The position numbers were made by a program, and so were the translations under genes. A DNA stretch of 64,000 nucleotides from Corticium candelabrum (taxonomy: Eukaryota > Porifera > Homoscleromorpha > Homosclerophorida > Plakinidae), in the NCBI RefSeq assembly GCF_963422355.1, contig NC_085088.1, positions 5,988,914 to 6,052,913 on the forward strand, written 5' to 3'. The notes under the pieces are model-generated. The model did no database searches. It had not been told where the DNA came from and saw only the letters and a program-made list of their open reading frames with translations. Of this stretch, positions 1 through 11,910 are shown in pieces; the stretch's first letter is position 1, and the number at the start of each line of letters is the position of its first letter.

Positions 1-620
1 ATTCTGATAGGACGGAGACCAAGAAGTTGTCTAGATTTACTAAATCCAGATCTGGCGAGAAAGTCAAGAGAACCGCAAGACCAGCAGAGGAAGAATTATG
101 ACAGATCTTGCAATTACCGGAATCTGGAGACGGGGCAAACTTTGTGCGTAACTTTGGCAAGGGCCAGGCTTGGGTAGCATGCGTGGTTGAAAGTCAAACG
201 CGACAATTATTCTTTAGGGTGAGGTTGGAGGACGGACGGTTAGTCAAGCGACACATGGATCAAGTTTGAGATAGACAATCAATGACGGACAGTAGACCAA
301 GAATGATGGAGGACATCCCAACGTTGGGGTGGATCAGCAGCAAGGAAAAGAGAGCACAAGGTCGCCAACAGAAAACAACAGACCGGAAACAAACGCTTTC
401 GATGTCAGCGAACAGCAGCCAACGGAAAAAGCGGAGACAGAGGCTGACCAGCAACTAGAAATGAGGGCTGCAGACGTCCCGCATATCCTCCGGCGGTCCA
501 CACGAGTTTCGAGACCCCGGAAAGCCTGGGTTTGTAGTGTCGTAATGCGGGAACTTAGACAGTTTAGAGGAAAGAGATGGAATAGTTCTATGGTTGTTTT
601 GGGAGGCGCCTCTATGGCGC
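1..620 (+). mobile_element. 3' end of a Ty3/Gypsy LTR retrotransposon (fossil)
   Basis: The left edge carries the last part of a Gypsy-type pol gene. Around 140-270 the translation has the integrase C-terminal tail pattern (VRNFGKGQAWVACVVES, then VRLEDGRLVKRHMDQ), and around 480-530 the short basic tail LRRSTRVSRPRKAW that closes many Gypsy polyproteins. The element is cut by the window edge and its 5' parts are not visible. Sequence after about 560 may be LTR, but no second LTR can be compared here. It looks broken and is treated as a fossil. Confidence 0.7.
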
Positions 621-843
621 CTGCGCAGCGCTAGAGACTGACTTTGTTTGATGGGCTTCGTTGTGTTGTTGAATCAGAGTGCTAAACACGACACATTACG
701 TGCTCGATATATGTGCCACACAATGTGCGACACTTGAAAATGAGACACTAAACGCGTTTTGGTCCCACCGCAGTCTTTATATAGTGGTTATTTTGCCTTT
801 CACGAAGCGTGAGTTCTGGCCAAGCAAGGGTAGACGAGATCCT
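620..843. other. spacer, possible LTR remnant
   Basis: About 220 bases between the Gypsy pol tail and the TRAF-like reading frame. It may include LTR sequence of the element to its left, but without a partner LTR in the window this cannot be confirmed. I see no gene here. Confidence 0.3.
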
Positions 844-863
844 CGTGTCGTGCGACATGGTCA

Positions 864-1975
864 TATGGCTGCAGGAAGATATGACGCTCACTTTGTTGAA
901 CTACTTCGTGACCGATTGTTATGCCCCGTTTGTTAACGCGAGAACCTAGGGTTACGAAGTGTGGTCACCAGTTCTGTTTTGAATGCTTGAGGCTCCTCAC
1001 TAGGGATGGCACAATGACATGCCCCTTGTGTAGGGAGGAACTGAAGAAAGCCGAGATCTACCCAAGCAAAAACAAGGACAAACGCGAAATTCTGAGTCTG
1101 AAGATTCGTTGTGATACGCACAAGGAAGGATGTCACAGGATTGGTGAACTAAGAGAACGCAATGAACACAACCAGGAATGAGATCATAAAGCTAAACTGT
1201 GTGGCAATGATTGTGGAGAACTGGTATTGAGAAATAACAGAAAGAAGCACGAAAACGATGAGTGTAGCCAATGGATCGTAGACTGTTGTTATTGTGACGG
1301 AGTGCTGGAGCATAGATTGTTGTCTCCTCATTACACTACTACGTAATACGTACATGTGCCAAGTATCCTATTACTTGTCCTCAGCGGTGAGGAATGCCGG
1401 TTGCCAGGGAAAACGTGGAAATGCAAACTAGTAGAGAGGGTGACTGACGTAATAGGCCTGTACTGTGTGATTTTGTATCAGCGGGATGTCAATTTGTTGG
1501 CAATAGAAAGGAGTTGCAGTATCATTCGGACAAGGAGACTGTTCATCGTCTCAGTTTGGCTATGAGATCACTGCACAGTGTAACAGAGAGATTGGCAGTT
1601 GCTGAAACAAGGCAAAAAGAAACAGATATTAAGCTAGTAGAGACAGAAAAACAGCAAGTAATGACAAAGAAAGAATTTGAAAAGAAACAAGAACAAACAG
1701 ATAGGAAGTTTGTAGAAGCTGTGAAAAGGCCGAAGGAAACAAAAGATAAGTTAGCAGCTGCTGAGAGAACACAAAACAGAATGTTGCAAATTCTGTTTTG
1801 TGTTCTCTCAGCAGCTGCTAACTTATCTTTTGTTTCCTTCGGCCTTTTCACAGCTTCTACAAACAAACAAGCACTGGAAAGTGAACTGAAGTCATTAAAA
1901 TCATCTACATTTTTTATTACTCTGGAAATATTCTGTGAAATCAGTAGACTTTGTAAGGGCTGTTCTAGGTAATCT
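864..1975 (+). pseudogene. TRAF-like gene remnant (RING, TRAF zinc fingers, coiled coil)
   Basis: Reading from an ATG at 864, the first residues lead into a RING finger (LLCPVC, then REPRVTKCGHQFCFECL, then MTCPLCREEL). After it come TRAF-type Cys/His fingers (for example VLCDFVSAGCQFVGN followed by a His-containing helix, 1460-1540) and a charged coiled coil (1580-1780), the usual TRAF order of an E3-ligase or receptor adaptor. A one-base shift is needed near 934 inside the RING, an in-frame TGA replaces an expected Cys near 1178, and further stops fall near 1343, 1390 and 1440, so it cannot encode a full protein as it stands unless unrecognised introns remove them. A convincing MATH/TRAF-C domain is not visible; the coiled coil runs into a perfect palindrome. 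The family call is firm, the pseudogene status likely. Confidence 0.65.
1708..1864. repeat. perfect 75-bp inverted repeat with 7-nt spacer
   Basis: Bases 1708-1782 and 1790-1864 are exact reverse complements, separated by GTTGCAA. The left arm lies in the coiled-coil coding sequence of the TRAF-like remnant, so the same residues (FVEAVKRPKETKDKL) are encoded on both strands. The arms carry no mobile-element sequence. Confidence 0.97.
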
Positions 1976-3434
1976 GAAGAAATTTCCTATCAATCAGGCA
2001 ATAATTTTGTCTATGTCTGGAAGATAAAGCCTTGTGTCGTGACAAGATTACCTCAACCAAAATTTTTGTCTGACGAATTTTGTGTTAAAACTCAGGATTG
2101 TGTTTACAGCTTGCTCTGGAGTTTTACAGAAACCCGGTTTTTCGGCGTACGTAGTCTTTCTGATTTGGCACGTGGCAGTGTTTGTTTGTCAGAAAAGAGT
2201 ATGACTATCTATGGTGTCATTTTAGGCATCAACTGTCAATGTGTTTGCTAACCCAGGAGTCATTTCGTGGTCTAAATGAGGTCACTGCAAAAGTTAATTG
2301 ATTACTAAATGTCCTTATGTACAACAACGAGTATATTCATCAGTGGGACTTTATTGGGAATACAATCTGTTGAAGTTTGATTTGAAATTTTCTATCATGA
2401 TATACCCTGTTCGGAATAACGAATTGTTGGCTACATTTCAGCTGACGAAGTTACACTAGAAAATTTGTATTCACCAAAGAAGTACGCGCATAGCAGCAGC
2501 ATTGTCCAGCAGCCAATAAATGCAGCCATTTTACTATGTGCGTAGAAGTGATGAAGTTTACTTCAACTAATTCTAGACTGTTCAATCTAGAGTATACTTA
2601 TTGCAGTTAGCTGTTTTCTATCTTGTTGCTGGTGAGAAGAAATTGTTGATACTTGGTATAGTAGAAAAAGTATACCTTGCAATACATTGCACTATGTTAC
2701 GTTTCTACGGTGAATTAAATTGTGTTTAAATTAGGGAATTTGAGTGGTTTAAACAAGATTGCTTGTCAGCCTAGTCTCTTGCGCAGCCCCTCTTAATGTG
2801 CGCGCGAGGAGCGGAGAGGGAGCAAAAAGTGTGGCGTGCATGAGCAGACTGCGCAATACACTATTGCTGTGTCAGTGTGTTCTAGTAATTTAAATGCGTC
2901 TTGATTCTTGCCGCTAATTAATAGGTAGCTATATTTAACAGAACTTTTGATTTTATTTTGTGACGTCACTTTTTAAGAATGCTATAGCACGTTCCGTTTG
3001 AGAAACTGAAGATCCGATACTGTCTTATAAACTCCTTCCTGCATGTTCACGCTATTCACATATAGATTTATAATACTCAATAACAGACGAATTTGTGTAC
3101 GCATTCATTAATGGGCATGCACAGACACTGAAATTTGTCACTCGAACATAGAGTATATAAGTATATTCTCAAATACGAATAGGTTCGAAGTGACTACTGC
3201 CCAAAACAGTGCAAATAGTCGATATAACAACGTGCTGTTAGTATCTATCTAGAGTCACTTGTATAGCTAAGAATGCACACAAACACCTAATAGACATACA
3301 CAAATGTCAACTACACTAAAACAAGCAGTTACGATATACGTGAGTTTTCATTCTTATACAACAAAAATTTTACTGTTGAAAATGCACCAGACGCAATTCT
3401 TCTTTCGTGAGTTTACTCAATTATCTGTCTTTGA
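1976..3434. other. gene-free spacer
   Basis: About 1.4 kb of AT-rich DNA with no convincing coding sequence. The last 200-250 bases (from about 3200) match the sequence downstream of the second paralogue (about 18530-18778) and are probably 3' UTR and flank of the first DnaJ/nuclease-like gene. Confidence 0.6.
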
Positions 3435-6400
3435 TTAGCAAATCAATTTCCTGTCGCCATATAGTTTTCGCTCGCTCGTTACAACGTCAGAAAGGAGGTA
3501 TTGGCCTTTGAGCTGTTTGTCTAGTACTCCAATAACAACTTGGTAAAACACTCGAGTAGAAAAGAAACTGTTGTCTTTAAGCATTGAAGACCACCATTTA
3601 CTGTACTCTCTAACTTGATTTTCGGCACGCCCGAGGAGATGCACGAGTGTTTCGCTTTGACAAACTCGTACCCCGTTGCGTGAGTACTTTGGATGTTCAT
3701 CCGAATGAAGATCGTTTTTTCCTGCAAAATAGCTGTACACATTCTCTAACCGATGGCAAACCTTCAATTCTAGAATGGTGTAAGAGACTCCGCCACCTCG
3801 CTCTGTTGTCGCAATCACAAAGTCTGGTCGCCCCCAATGAGCAAAGTTTCTCGACTTTAACATCCATTCTTCAAACCCATCCGACCAACTCAGAAGGTTA
3901 TCTTGCGGAACGATCAATGAATTTACGGTGTTACCCAACAGGAGCTCGTGTCTGGTCGATGAAAGGCGACAACGTAATAGTTTAGCTACAAACATCTGGA
4001 AGTGCTTCTCTTTGCCTCCTAGAACTGTTAGCATGTTGTCCTTCTTCGGGTTTGGCAATGCATCGCTAAGAGAGGTCTCGACTTGCTCACAAATTTCTTG
4101 AAAAGAGTGTTTGAGAAAGCTGGTCAGGCATCCAGGCATGTCTGTCAAGGACAGTTTTGACTTGCACAGGCTTTTTCCGTACTTCCAATAAAGCTTCGAC
4201 AACATCGAGGGCTTCTTGATTACATTTTCGCCATTGCCATCGCTTCTGCCGCCACCAGAGGCAGCAGCAGCTCGGGGAGGTACCGTGGCAGCGTATGAGG
4301 ATCCAGAACGGACAGTGGCAGCAGCAGCTCGGGGAGGTACTGTGGCAACGTTTGAAAATTCGGAACGGACAGTGGCAGCAGCAGCTCGGGAAGGTACTGT
4401 GGCAACGTTTGAAGATCCAGAACGGACGGACTCCTTTGATTTCAACGTGCGAGCTCCGCAGTGAGAACTGCTGGATGTGCTTCTTACTTGGCCTTTGCTC
4501 ACTGCTGGCACTCTAACCATGTGTATATTTCGGCTACCGATGGTCTGAATATTCTTATCACGACTGTTAGTTTGTGCAACCAAGCCTTGCCGATAAGATT
4601 TGAGAGCTGTGTAGCTGCTGCGGTTGCTTTTTACTTGGTCATTGCTAGCAGCTATAAATGTGTGTATATTTCTGCTACTGATGGTCTGGATATTTTCATC
4701 ACGACTATCAGTTTGTGCTACCACGCCTTCTCGACAGGTCGGTGTAAGCAGCACGCCTCCATAGCAAAGACAAAAACCTCTCTTACTGTTTGGTTGTCGA
4801 AGTAGAGCTGCAGGTACCCATTTGCATGCAGTAACACTTGGTTCTTTACGCTGTTTTCTTCTTTTCATAACGCTCACTTCTTTCTTAAACGATCTGTGGG
4901 CAGCCTTAAGTTCGTTTGCTTTCTTCTGCTGAATTTTAGCTCGAGTAAAGACACGCATGTTTTTATCGATAAACTGCACTAAATTGTCCAGAGAGTTCGT
5001 GGAGGCATTACTGGAAAGCCATCTGGAAACCATGGTTTTTAGGATACCGAAGGAAACTTCAGAACGACACACTTGCATGAGATTCCTTGTTATGTCAGAG
5101 AGAACTTTTTGGTCTCTCTCTCGCAGAACTTTTTTTACTTCCAACTCTATGTCTGCATCTGGTACATACAGACGAGAATACGAGAACGGCAGTTCATTTT
5201 CAATTCTCCTTACGGCTGATATTACCTCGAATTCATTTTCGGCTGCTGGCCAAACCCCAATTTGGCTCTTTATCTGGGGTAGCCCTTGCAACAAAGCTTC
5301 CTTTTGTTTTCTTCGTTGTTCTTCTTGAATAGTTTGTATGATGGAGTCGGGCACGGGTGCATCTTCGTCACTTTCCCTCTCTAGGTTTTCCAAAATGCTA
5401 TGGACTACTGCAGCAAAGAACTGCAGTTTCACCAGTTCTTTCAGTCTGGCAAAAAGTGGAAAGTAACGAGCAATCTCGTCGTAGTGAGTGGTGAAGTCTG
5501 CAGCAAACTGCGCTTCTGGACTTTCGTAATCGTCGTTCACTGAAGCGTCCTGGAGCTTTCCGTCAATATCCCGTATTAGAGGATGGGTACGAACCACAAT
5601 TTTTGGATTTTCCAAGTGATATTTCTTGCACGACCCTGTTGAGTCATGGGTCTCAGAGTAGACCAATTCGTCGGCCTGAATCCAGAAACGGCAAGTCTTT
5701 TGGAAAACCGAACCACGGGAAAGCATAGGTTTCAAAATCTGTCGTAGGTGGGCAGGAAGGTTTTGCAATAGTCGCTCGTCAGTGGAACGCTGGTTGAAAG
5801 GTGAAGTGGCCGATACCTCCACACCGACACTAAACGACTTCAGCAGGTAGTCTGTTTCAAACATCGTGTGGAGAAAGTCTGTACCTTTTAGTTCTTCTGG
5901 TTCATATCTAAACTCTTGAAAAGGATGGAAACGTTCTTTCCTACTAGGAGGCTCTAAGCTAAAGAAACTTCCTCCAGACTTGAAACTAAGCACTTCGGAA
6001 ACATCATCTGGTCCGAAAAGTCCGTTTTGGTCGCCATCGGCCATCTTCACTAGGATACTAATAGAGCTTCCATCTTCATCAGAGTCGATCTTTAACGAAA
6101 ATCCTCTCAGCTCTGAATATGGCAAAGGGACACCGAGTGAATCACTTGGCACCAACCAGCCATCATTGTCGCGCGCAGACAATGGAGATGTCATAAGCCG
6201 AGATACATCTAGACATGTCCAGCCTTTCTCTCGAAGAGCCTCTTGCATGGCGCTAAAACGAAGGTCTGGTGCTTCCGTGTGGCAAATTCCAAGAAGATCA
6301 TTTTCATAAATTTGGTACTTTAGTTCTGCATCTCTGAGAGGTTTTCTTTTCTTGCTTTGCAGATTGACGACGTACTGGCTGTGCAATTTGCCAGAAATGA

Positions 6401-9150
6401 TGTTGAGAATTACGGCCTCTGATACCATCACTACAGGGACATTCCAAAACGGATTCATCCTACAGACGTACAGGAGACTGTGGAGGATACTGACGATAAA
6501 TGTGCCATCCTCCGGAGTAGCACGTTCGTTCACCAAGTGGACAGCACTTACTGTCGCCTTCAGAGCCAAGCGGAAGACATACAGTTGCATTCCAGGGTGA
6601 AGAACCGTCGTGGCTAGAAGATAGGCTTGCTTCATGCACCCTACAACTGCTTGCTCAATAGCAAACACGTTGTGAAACTCGTCACTAGGACGGGAATCTT
6701 TTCCCGAGGACTTGATGCTGTCACTTTTGGTATTTCCAGCAAGTTGTCTTTCGGCCGCTTGACTCTCCTGGTTCTCTACTGCCAATTGCAACTCTTTCAG
6801 AAACCAAAGACCCGCAATAACGAAAGACACGACAGCTTCTGCCGGATGATTACTGCTTGAAACTAAATCAATATAGGCAACAGCTGCATTTCTTTCCGAC
6901 CACTTTCCCTCTGAAATATGTCGTCTCACTGATTCTTCGTACTTTCGAGTGGCTCTTGCGTTTATGCCAGGAACTACAAGTTCCGGCCAGCTTAGTGTAC
7001 TCGGAGGAATTAGGTCCTCATCGGTTGGAAGTAAACCAAAGAGATTACTGTCAATTGCACTACGAAGCAAGTCCCGTGCAGAACTGTGTTTTATTCCACT
7101 AAATATAACCTTAAAGCGTTGATTCAGAGAGTCAGAAATGTCAGAGTCCGTCAAATCGACGGCTACGTCTATGGCAGCCTTCAAAAGACATTCTAAATGA
7201 ATGCCATTCCAGACAGCTGTTTGCACGTCACAGAGTCCCGCAGTGACGTCCTGCCGTTTTATCTTCCACAAACCTCTTAGGACTAACAATCCTGAGCGAT
7301 CTTCTTTCAACATCTTATCCAGATAATCCTTTTTGCCATTCAGAAAATTCTCAAAAGCATGCATTACAATTCGATCTGTCTGCTTATGTGATTGAGGGTC
7401 GTTGCTGTTGATTTTTGCCTTCAACATGGACAGTAGGCTCTCCCATTCTCTCGATTCCCACAGCTGCACGATTCGCTTGCTTGTTTCTGAATACATTCTC
7501 TTCTCTCCTTCTTCAAACAGCTTGCGTATTGTTGAATCTAGCTCTAGTTTTTTCTGGGATATTTGAAGTGGTTCTAGTGTATGATCATCCCCCATTTCAA
7601 GCACGCTTTCAGCTGTTACGTATGCTTCTTTAGCTGCTAACAACAAATCATACTGATAATACATGAATTTCAAATGTGGTCGTCTAGCAAACGATTTCTC
7701 CAAAGCTGATGCCAAAAGCATTAAAGATTTTACATAATCTTTAGAAGAAACATTTTTGTTCACTAACAGAGGAGCTATTAGCCTTAATCCCATCTCTGGC
7801 CAATTGTTTTGAATCAGGTGCTTAGTGAGCGAGAGGAGCACTGATGTCCAATCATTGGAGCTACAGATAGCCATTGCAACACATCCACAAGCGGCAGTAA
7901 ACGATGTTTTGTTTTCCTGTAGTAGCAACCTTCTAGACTGCTGCATCCATTTGTTTGTTTCTGTCTTGTCTAGCGTCAAGGAGCATTCAGTGCACACAGG
8001 AACAGCTAAACTAGACTGCCTGCCTGAAATATGGCGCTGCTGTTTTGAGCAAACTAAACAGAGTTCCCTTCTGCACACCGAGCATATTTTCTGACGCCTA
8101 AACACCGTTCTGAAAAACTTGGGTCGACGGCGGCAGTCACAACAAACACTACTGCTACTGCTAGTGGCCGTTGAATCGTTCATTGGATCATCCACAGGAA
8201 CTCGAGGTACAAACTCGTTAAAGAACGTTGTTATCAAGTCTGTGCGAGACAACAATTCTAAGTTGCTGTTCTGTACCGGCGTTGTAAATAGACAAAACAG
8301 AGATCGTAACGTATCAGTACGTAAAGCAGATACGTCAAATATTGGTACGGTACTGATACCGCTCGCCTCGGAAAAGACTGGCTTCTGTCCAAAGCAACCC
8401 TTCCTACAACAGTCTATAGCGGTCACTACCCAGTCTAAAGACGCATTGCTTTGACCGAGTGAGGCATGCGATCGCGCGTCTCTTGACTTTGTGAGACGAT
8501 CTCTAGTAGAATTACTGTAACATGAACTCCCTGACCTTGCATTTATGTTCCCAGTGATTGTTTGTAGAAGGTCGTCAAGTTTACTCAGCTTGCAGCGCTT
8601 ACTGGAGGCAGCAACACTTGTTTCCGTGGCGTGGTATTGCCATAAGTCGTCGACAGGTCCTTTCAGAAAGTCCTTCAGCTCGCTGTCAAGCGTTTCAACG
8701 ACGGTGTTTTCTCTAGGCAGTTCAGATGAGGTGGTCCACGTCATGAACGACTTCAAGAAAGATTCCGACAACCGAAATCCTGAATGAAGTGGCCTAAGCA
8801 ACAAGACACGAGATGAAAGACTCTACAAGATGTTTTCAGGCGAACGTAGAGAAGCATGCATGCATGCGCTCTTACTCTGCGGTATTCGATTTCATCGTGT
8901 CGCTTTCTTCCATTTGTTCATCATAATCTGCGCGTTTCATTGTGTCAGTTAAAGTCTCGTAAGCTTTGTTCAACTTCTTCATTATCTCTTCCGCCTGAGA
9001 CAAACCCTTGTTCTTGTCTGGATGCGCACGAAGGGCCTTCCATCGGTACGCTCTTCTGATCTCTTCCTCTGTAGCGCTAATGCCGACTCCTAGCAGCTGG
9101 TAGTGGGATTTCAGTGAAGCTTCCCCAGATATTGATTCAAAGGAAGCCAT
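3435..9150 (-). CDS. DnaJ / FYVE-like / helical / PD-(D/E)XK nuclease-like protein, copy 1
   Basis: Two-exon model, complement(3435..8793, 8876..9150), 1877 residues. Exon 1 is a J domain (residues 15-75) with the HPD motif (RAHPDKN) that activates Hsp70 partners. A strong donor (GA|GTAAGAG) joins in frame to an acceptor (CTTAG|GCC) at 8793, removing an 82-nt intron that holds the stop otherwise closing the J-domain frame. Exon 2 encodes a FYVE-like finger (residues about 309-362) with four CxxC pairs, spaced C-x2-C-x16-C-x2-C-x4-C-x2-C-x18-C-x2-C. A long helical, TPR-like region follows, then a repeat-rich linker (about 1490-1620) and a C-terminal domain with the PD-(D/E)XK signature: GRPDFVI, then ILELKV (Asp near 1748, ExK about 20 residues later). 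No signal peptide or membrane segment is seen. I know no named family with this order. A nuclease role is inferred from the motif; the FYVE-like finger lacks the classic RRHHC lipid-binding signature. Confidence 0.8.
4261..4428 (-). repeat. three tandem 57-bp coding repeats in the linker
   Basis: Units at 4261-4317, 4318-4374 and 4375-4428 (last slightly short) differ by a few bases. Each encodes a 19-residue block containing ATVPxRAAAA and a VRS start. They lie between the helical region and the nuclease-like domain of copy 1 and are absent from copy 2, which has an Asp/Ser/Gly-rich tract there. Confidence 0.95.
4520..4740 (-). repeat. internal duplication in the linker of copy 1
   Basis: Two diverged copies of a roughly 80-120 bp segment (about 4520-4605 and 4661-4740) encode the related blocks SRDENIQTISSRNIHT and SRDKNIQTIGSRNIHM. 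Copy 2 has only one such block (about 19800-19880), so this is a duplication inside copy 1 or a loss in copy 2. Confidence 0.8.
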
Positions 9151-9215
9151 CAGCTTGAGGCAGTTCTTCTGCTAGATAATCATGTGACCCTTGGCACCAG
9201 GTACGGAGGTGGAAT

Positions 9216-9821
9216 GCAAACATTATTGACGTGCTCCGGTTATAGCAGGAAACGAACTTCCTGTTCTGCGCTCATGCATCCATGTCTGCTAGACTCAGCA
9301 GTTTACCTTTATAGCCTAGATAGTAGAGCAGTGGAATCTTTCGCTCTACTATAAAGCAATGGCTATATCGAGTCTCTGATGAAGCTAGACTTGGCTTTTT
9401 CTCGGTTCTCAGCGTAATATTTTACGTAATTACGCTAGAACAATCAATTCTAATAATTTGACAAGCTGCAAAAGGGTAAATCAATCTAATCTCCGTTTCC
9501 ATTCTAACACCATGCATGCAGTATCCCAAATCTCAATATTTGTCGTCTTTCCTACACATTGACTTCTGACACTCAACTGTAAAAAAGTCTGTCAATTTGT
9601 TATGTTACAGTAATAATCAATGTGGCAAATTTATTTGTAAATCATGTGTTTACAGACACGGCGAAAGCAAAATGCATTGGTCCGGCATAGCGCGCGCTAA
9701 GAGGCGTGGCCAAAATGACGCGACTTAAAAGGCAACATTTACAACAGTCTGACTAAATCACGTGACATAAAAGGCAGAATTTACAATACCATCTGCTTTC
9801 TATTAAACCAATCTTGAACAG
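9216..9821. other. spacer upstream of copy 1
   Basis: No coding sequence recognised. Similarity to the region upstream of copy 2 fades about 60 bp beyond the start codon (near 9215) and resumes only at about 12370, so this stretch belongs to the interrupted or diverged part. The proximal bases probably hold the copy 1 promoter, but no element can be named. Confidence 0.4.
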
Positions 9822-11910
9822 CTAACTGAAATCACCAAAAACACGTAAATGATGTTCATTGCCTTTCACAAAGGCTCTTGCAATTTCAGAAAGTTCAAGT
9901 CTGTCTAGACTATCGTGATAAATGCTCAGCAACATCAGGTGGTTCAACCTTGCCTGTCCACATCTACTTCATAAATATGTTTTCAGTCTTCTCATGGTGG
10001 AAAACGCCCTTTCACTTGTTGCATTGGTTGCTGGCATGACAAGGATCAGCCAAGTTATGGCACAAACTTCTTTTAGAAATGACCTTTGGCTGTCTGAGAG
10101 TGTCCTTAGAAAGCTAAGAACGTCCTGAAGAGTTACAGTTTTCTTACAAATAGAGTCCTTTGAACTATAATTGGTGCTGAAGACTTCCAGCTGTGTGGCA
10201 AGATCTTTGTCATTGAAATCACCCTTATAGAATGAGAGGACTTCTTTCAGTTCACAGGAGTAGTCTTCTTGTTTTGCTGCTTTCAACAGTAGTGATTCAA
10301 GATTACTGTAGATTGCATATCCTGGCTGGTTAAATCGTTCTTGGATGCTAGAAACAGTAAGATCAAGAGCCTCATAATAAATCATTCGAAAATAATCCTG
10401 AACAGTAGGAGAGTGGTATCCATCACCTTCACCTACTTCAAAACGCTTTGGTGTTTTTCTCTTCCTCGCAAGTGTAGGTTGGTCAGTATTTAGTCGATCA
10501 CAATCACACTTAACTATTTCAAGAAACAGAACAAATGCTTTGTCAGTCCTCATACTCATTCATGTTTCAATAGTCATTTTTGCAAGTGTTTGGCCCTCAG
10601 CGGCTGAGAGTGATGTCTTTTGAAGTGTTCTGCATAAATTGTCAGTTACCCTCAAAATTTTCTCGGACAGCTTTAGCCCAATGAGAAGTCGGTGAGATCC
10701 CAGTTGAGTCTTTACTCCAATCAGTCTTCCTTTCAAGTCTGGTTCCATCCTTGCTTCTAGACTTTCTTCCCAAAGTTGACTCAATACACTACAGTTCTCA
10801 AGAAGGCTGGTAATAGCATCCCCTCTAACAGTCCATCGGGTAGGACAAAATGACCTAATACCAATGCTACCTCTAGCATCCTTATCAGAGATTTCTGCCT
10901 TGATCCTGTTGAATGCTGCATTTCGCTTAGGAGAATACTTTATCAGTATTGTAATTTCATATGCTATCTCGAGGGCTTCACGACAAACACAGATTGCTTG
11001 AGGGTGTCCGCAACTGCGAGATTGAGAGCATGCCCAAAGCAGTGCATGTACACGGCACGTCTTTCTAACGAAAGGATTTGAGTAGCTACACGGTTTCTGC
11101 TTCCTCTTATGTTCAAAGCTCTGTGGTAACACTGGCCACAGCAATGAGATATGTTCACGTTCAGTCGCAAAAGAACATCCTTGATGCTATGAACAAGGCG
11201 GTTGGCATCAGTACTATCCGCTTCATAGAGACCAATAAAACTTTCACGCTCCTGCAGATCCTCTGATACCCATCTGATCACAATGACAAACTGCTCCTTG
11301 TTAGATACATCAGTGCATTCATCTGCCATGATAGTAAAACAGGCACTATCACAAATGTTCTGAGCTACATTTCGAATAATGTAAAGAGCCACGAGTTGCA
11401 TGCATTCGTTTTGAATTTTGTGTGAAGTGTACTTGTCTGTTTTCCTCTCCAGCCATGTCTTCATTTCCGGGCAGTTATACTCTGCAGGCGCAACAGCTGA
11501 ACGAAGTCACTATCTGCGTCATCAGCATTACCTCTCAATGGCAGACCCTGTCTGCAAGAAACCTGATGTTTTGTAAGATCATCACAAACATCCTACTAGC
11601 TGCTTTCTCTCCTCGATGGCAGTCACTTGTTTGGTGCTTCTTGAAAGCAGTTGTCCCATCTTTCCAGTAAGTGAAGCCTTTGCTGTTGAAGGCTGGATCA
11701 CGCTTCAAACTTTTCAGCAGCGGTCCTCTATCAGTCAGAGAAGCGCTCATGCATACATGATAAAACGCGGCATCGAGCGTAATGTCATAGTGAAGCCATG
11801 GGTACATCTCACACCACTCCGCTCTGAACGATCTCTCATGATTCCCATTCTTCCCAAACCGACGTTTCGGAAAGAGAAACGACTTTTTTGGATGGAACTT
11901 TTCCGGAAGG
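9822..11910 (-). mobile_element. decayed hAT DNA transposon, transposase remnant
   Basis: Minus-strand frames give hAT transposase features in order: an N-terminal block (FPKRRFGKNG, then WCEMYPWLHYD), a TTF-type zinc-finger pattern (GFTYWKDGTTAFKKHQTSDCH), the conserved WLERKTDKYTS block, the catalytic-core segment with MADECTDVSNKEQ and HCFGHALNLAVAD, and the C-terminal dimerisation region (NATSERAFSTMRRLKTYL, then QARLNHLML). Breaks are visible: frame changes near 11540, 11470 and 10985, and in-frame TGA codons near 10558 and 9966, so it is inactive. It resembles the ZMYM1/52-kDa-repressor-like hAT branch. I could not fix the terminal inverted repeats or the 8-bp target duplication. It sits inside the region that interrupts homology between the two flanking duplications. 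Confidence 0.85.

Noticed and set aside
2039-2251. MATH/TRAF-C domain downstream of the TRAF-like coiled coil
   Set aside because: A short VYVWKI-like string is present upstream, but the rest does not follow the MATH pattern; too weak to claim.
8872-9150. Stand-alone 92-residue J-domain protein
   Set aside because: The frame does end in a stop, but the donor GA|GTAAGAG sits just before it and joins in frame to the large exon; the same arrangement is kept in copy 2.
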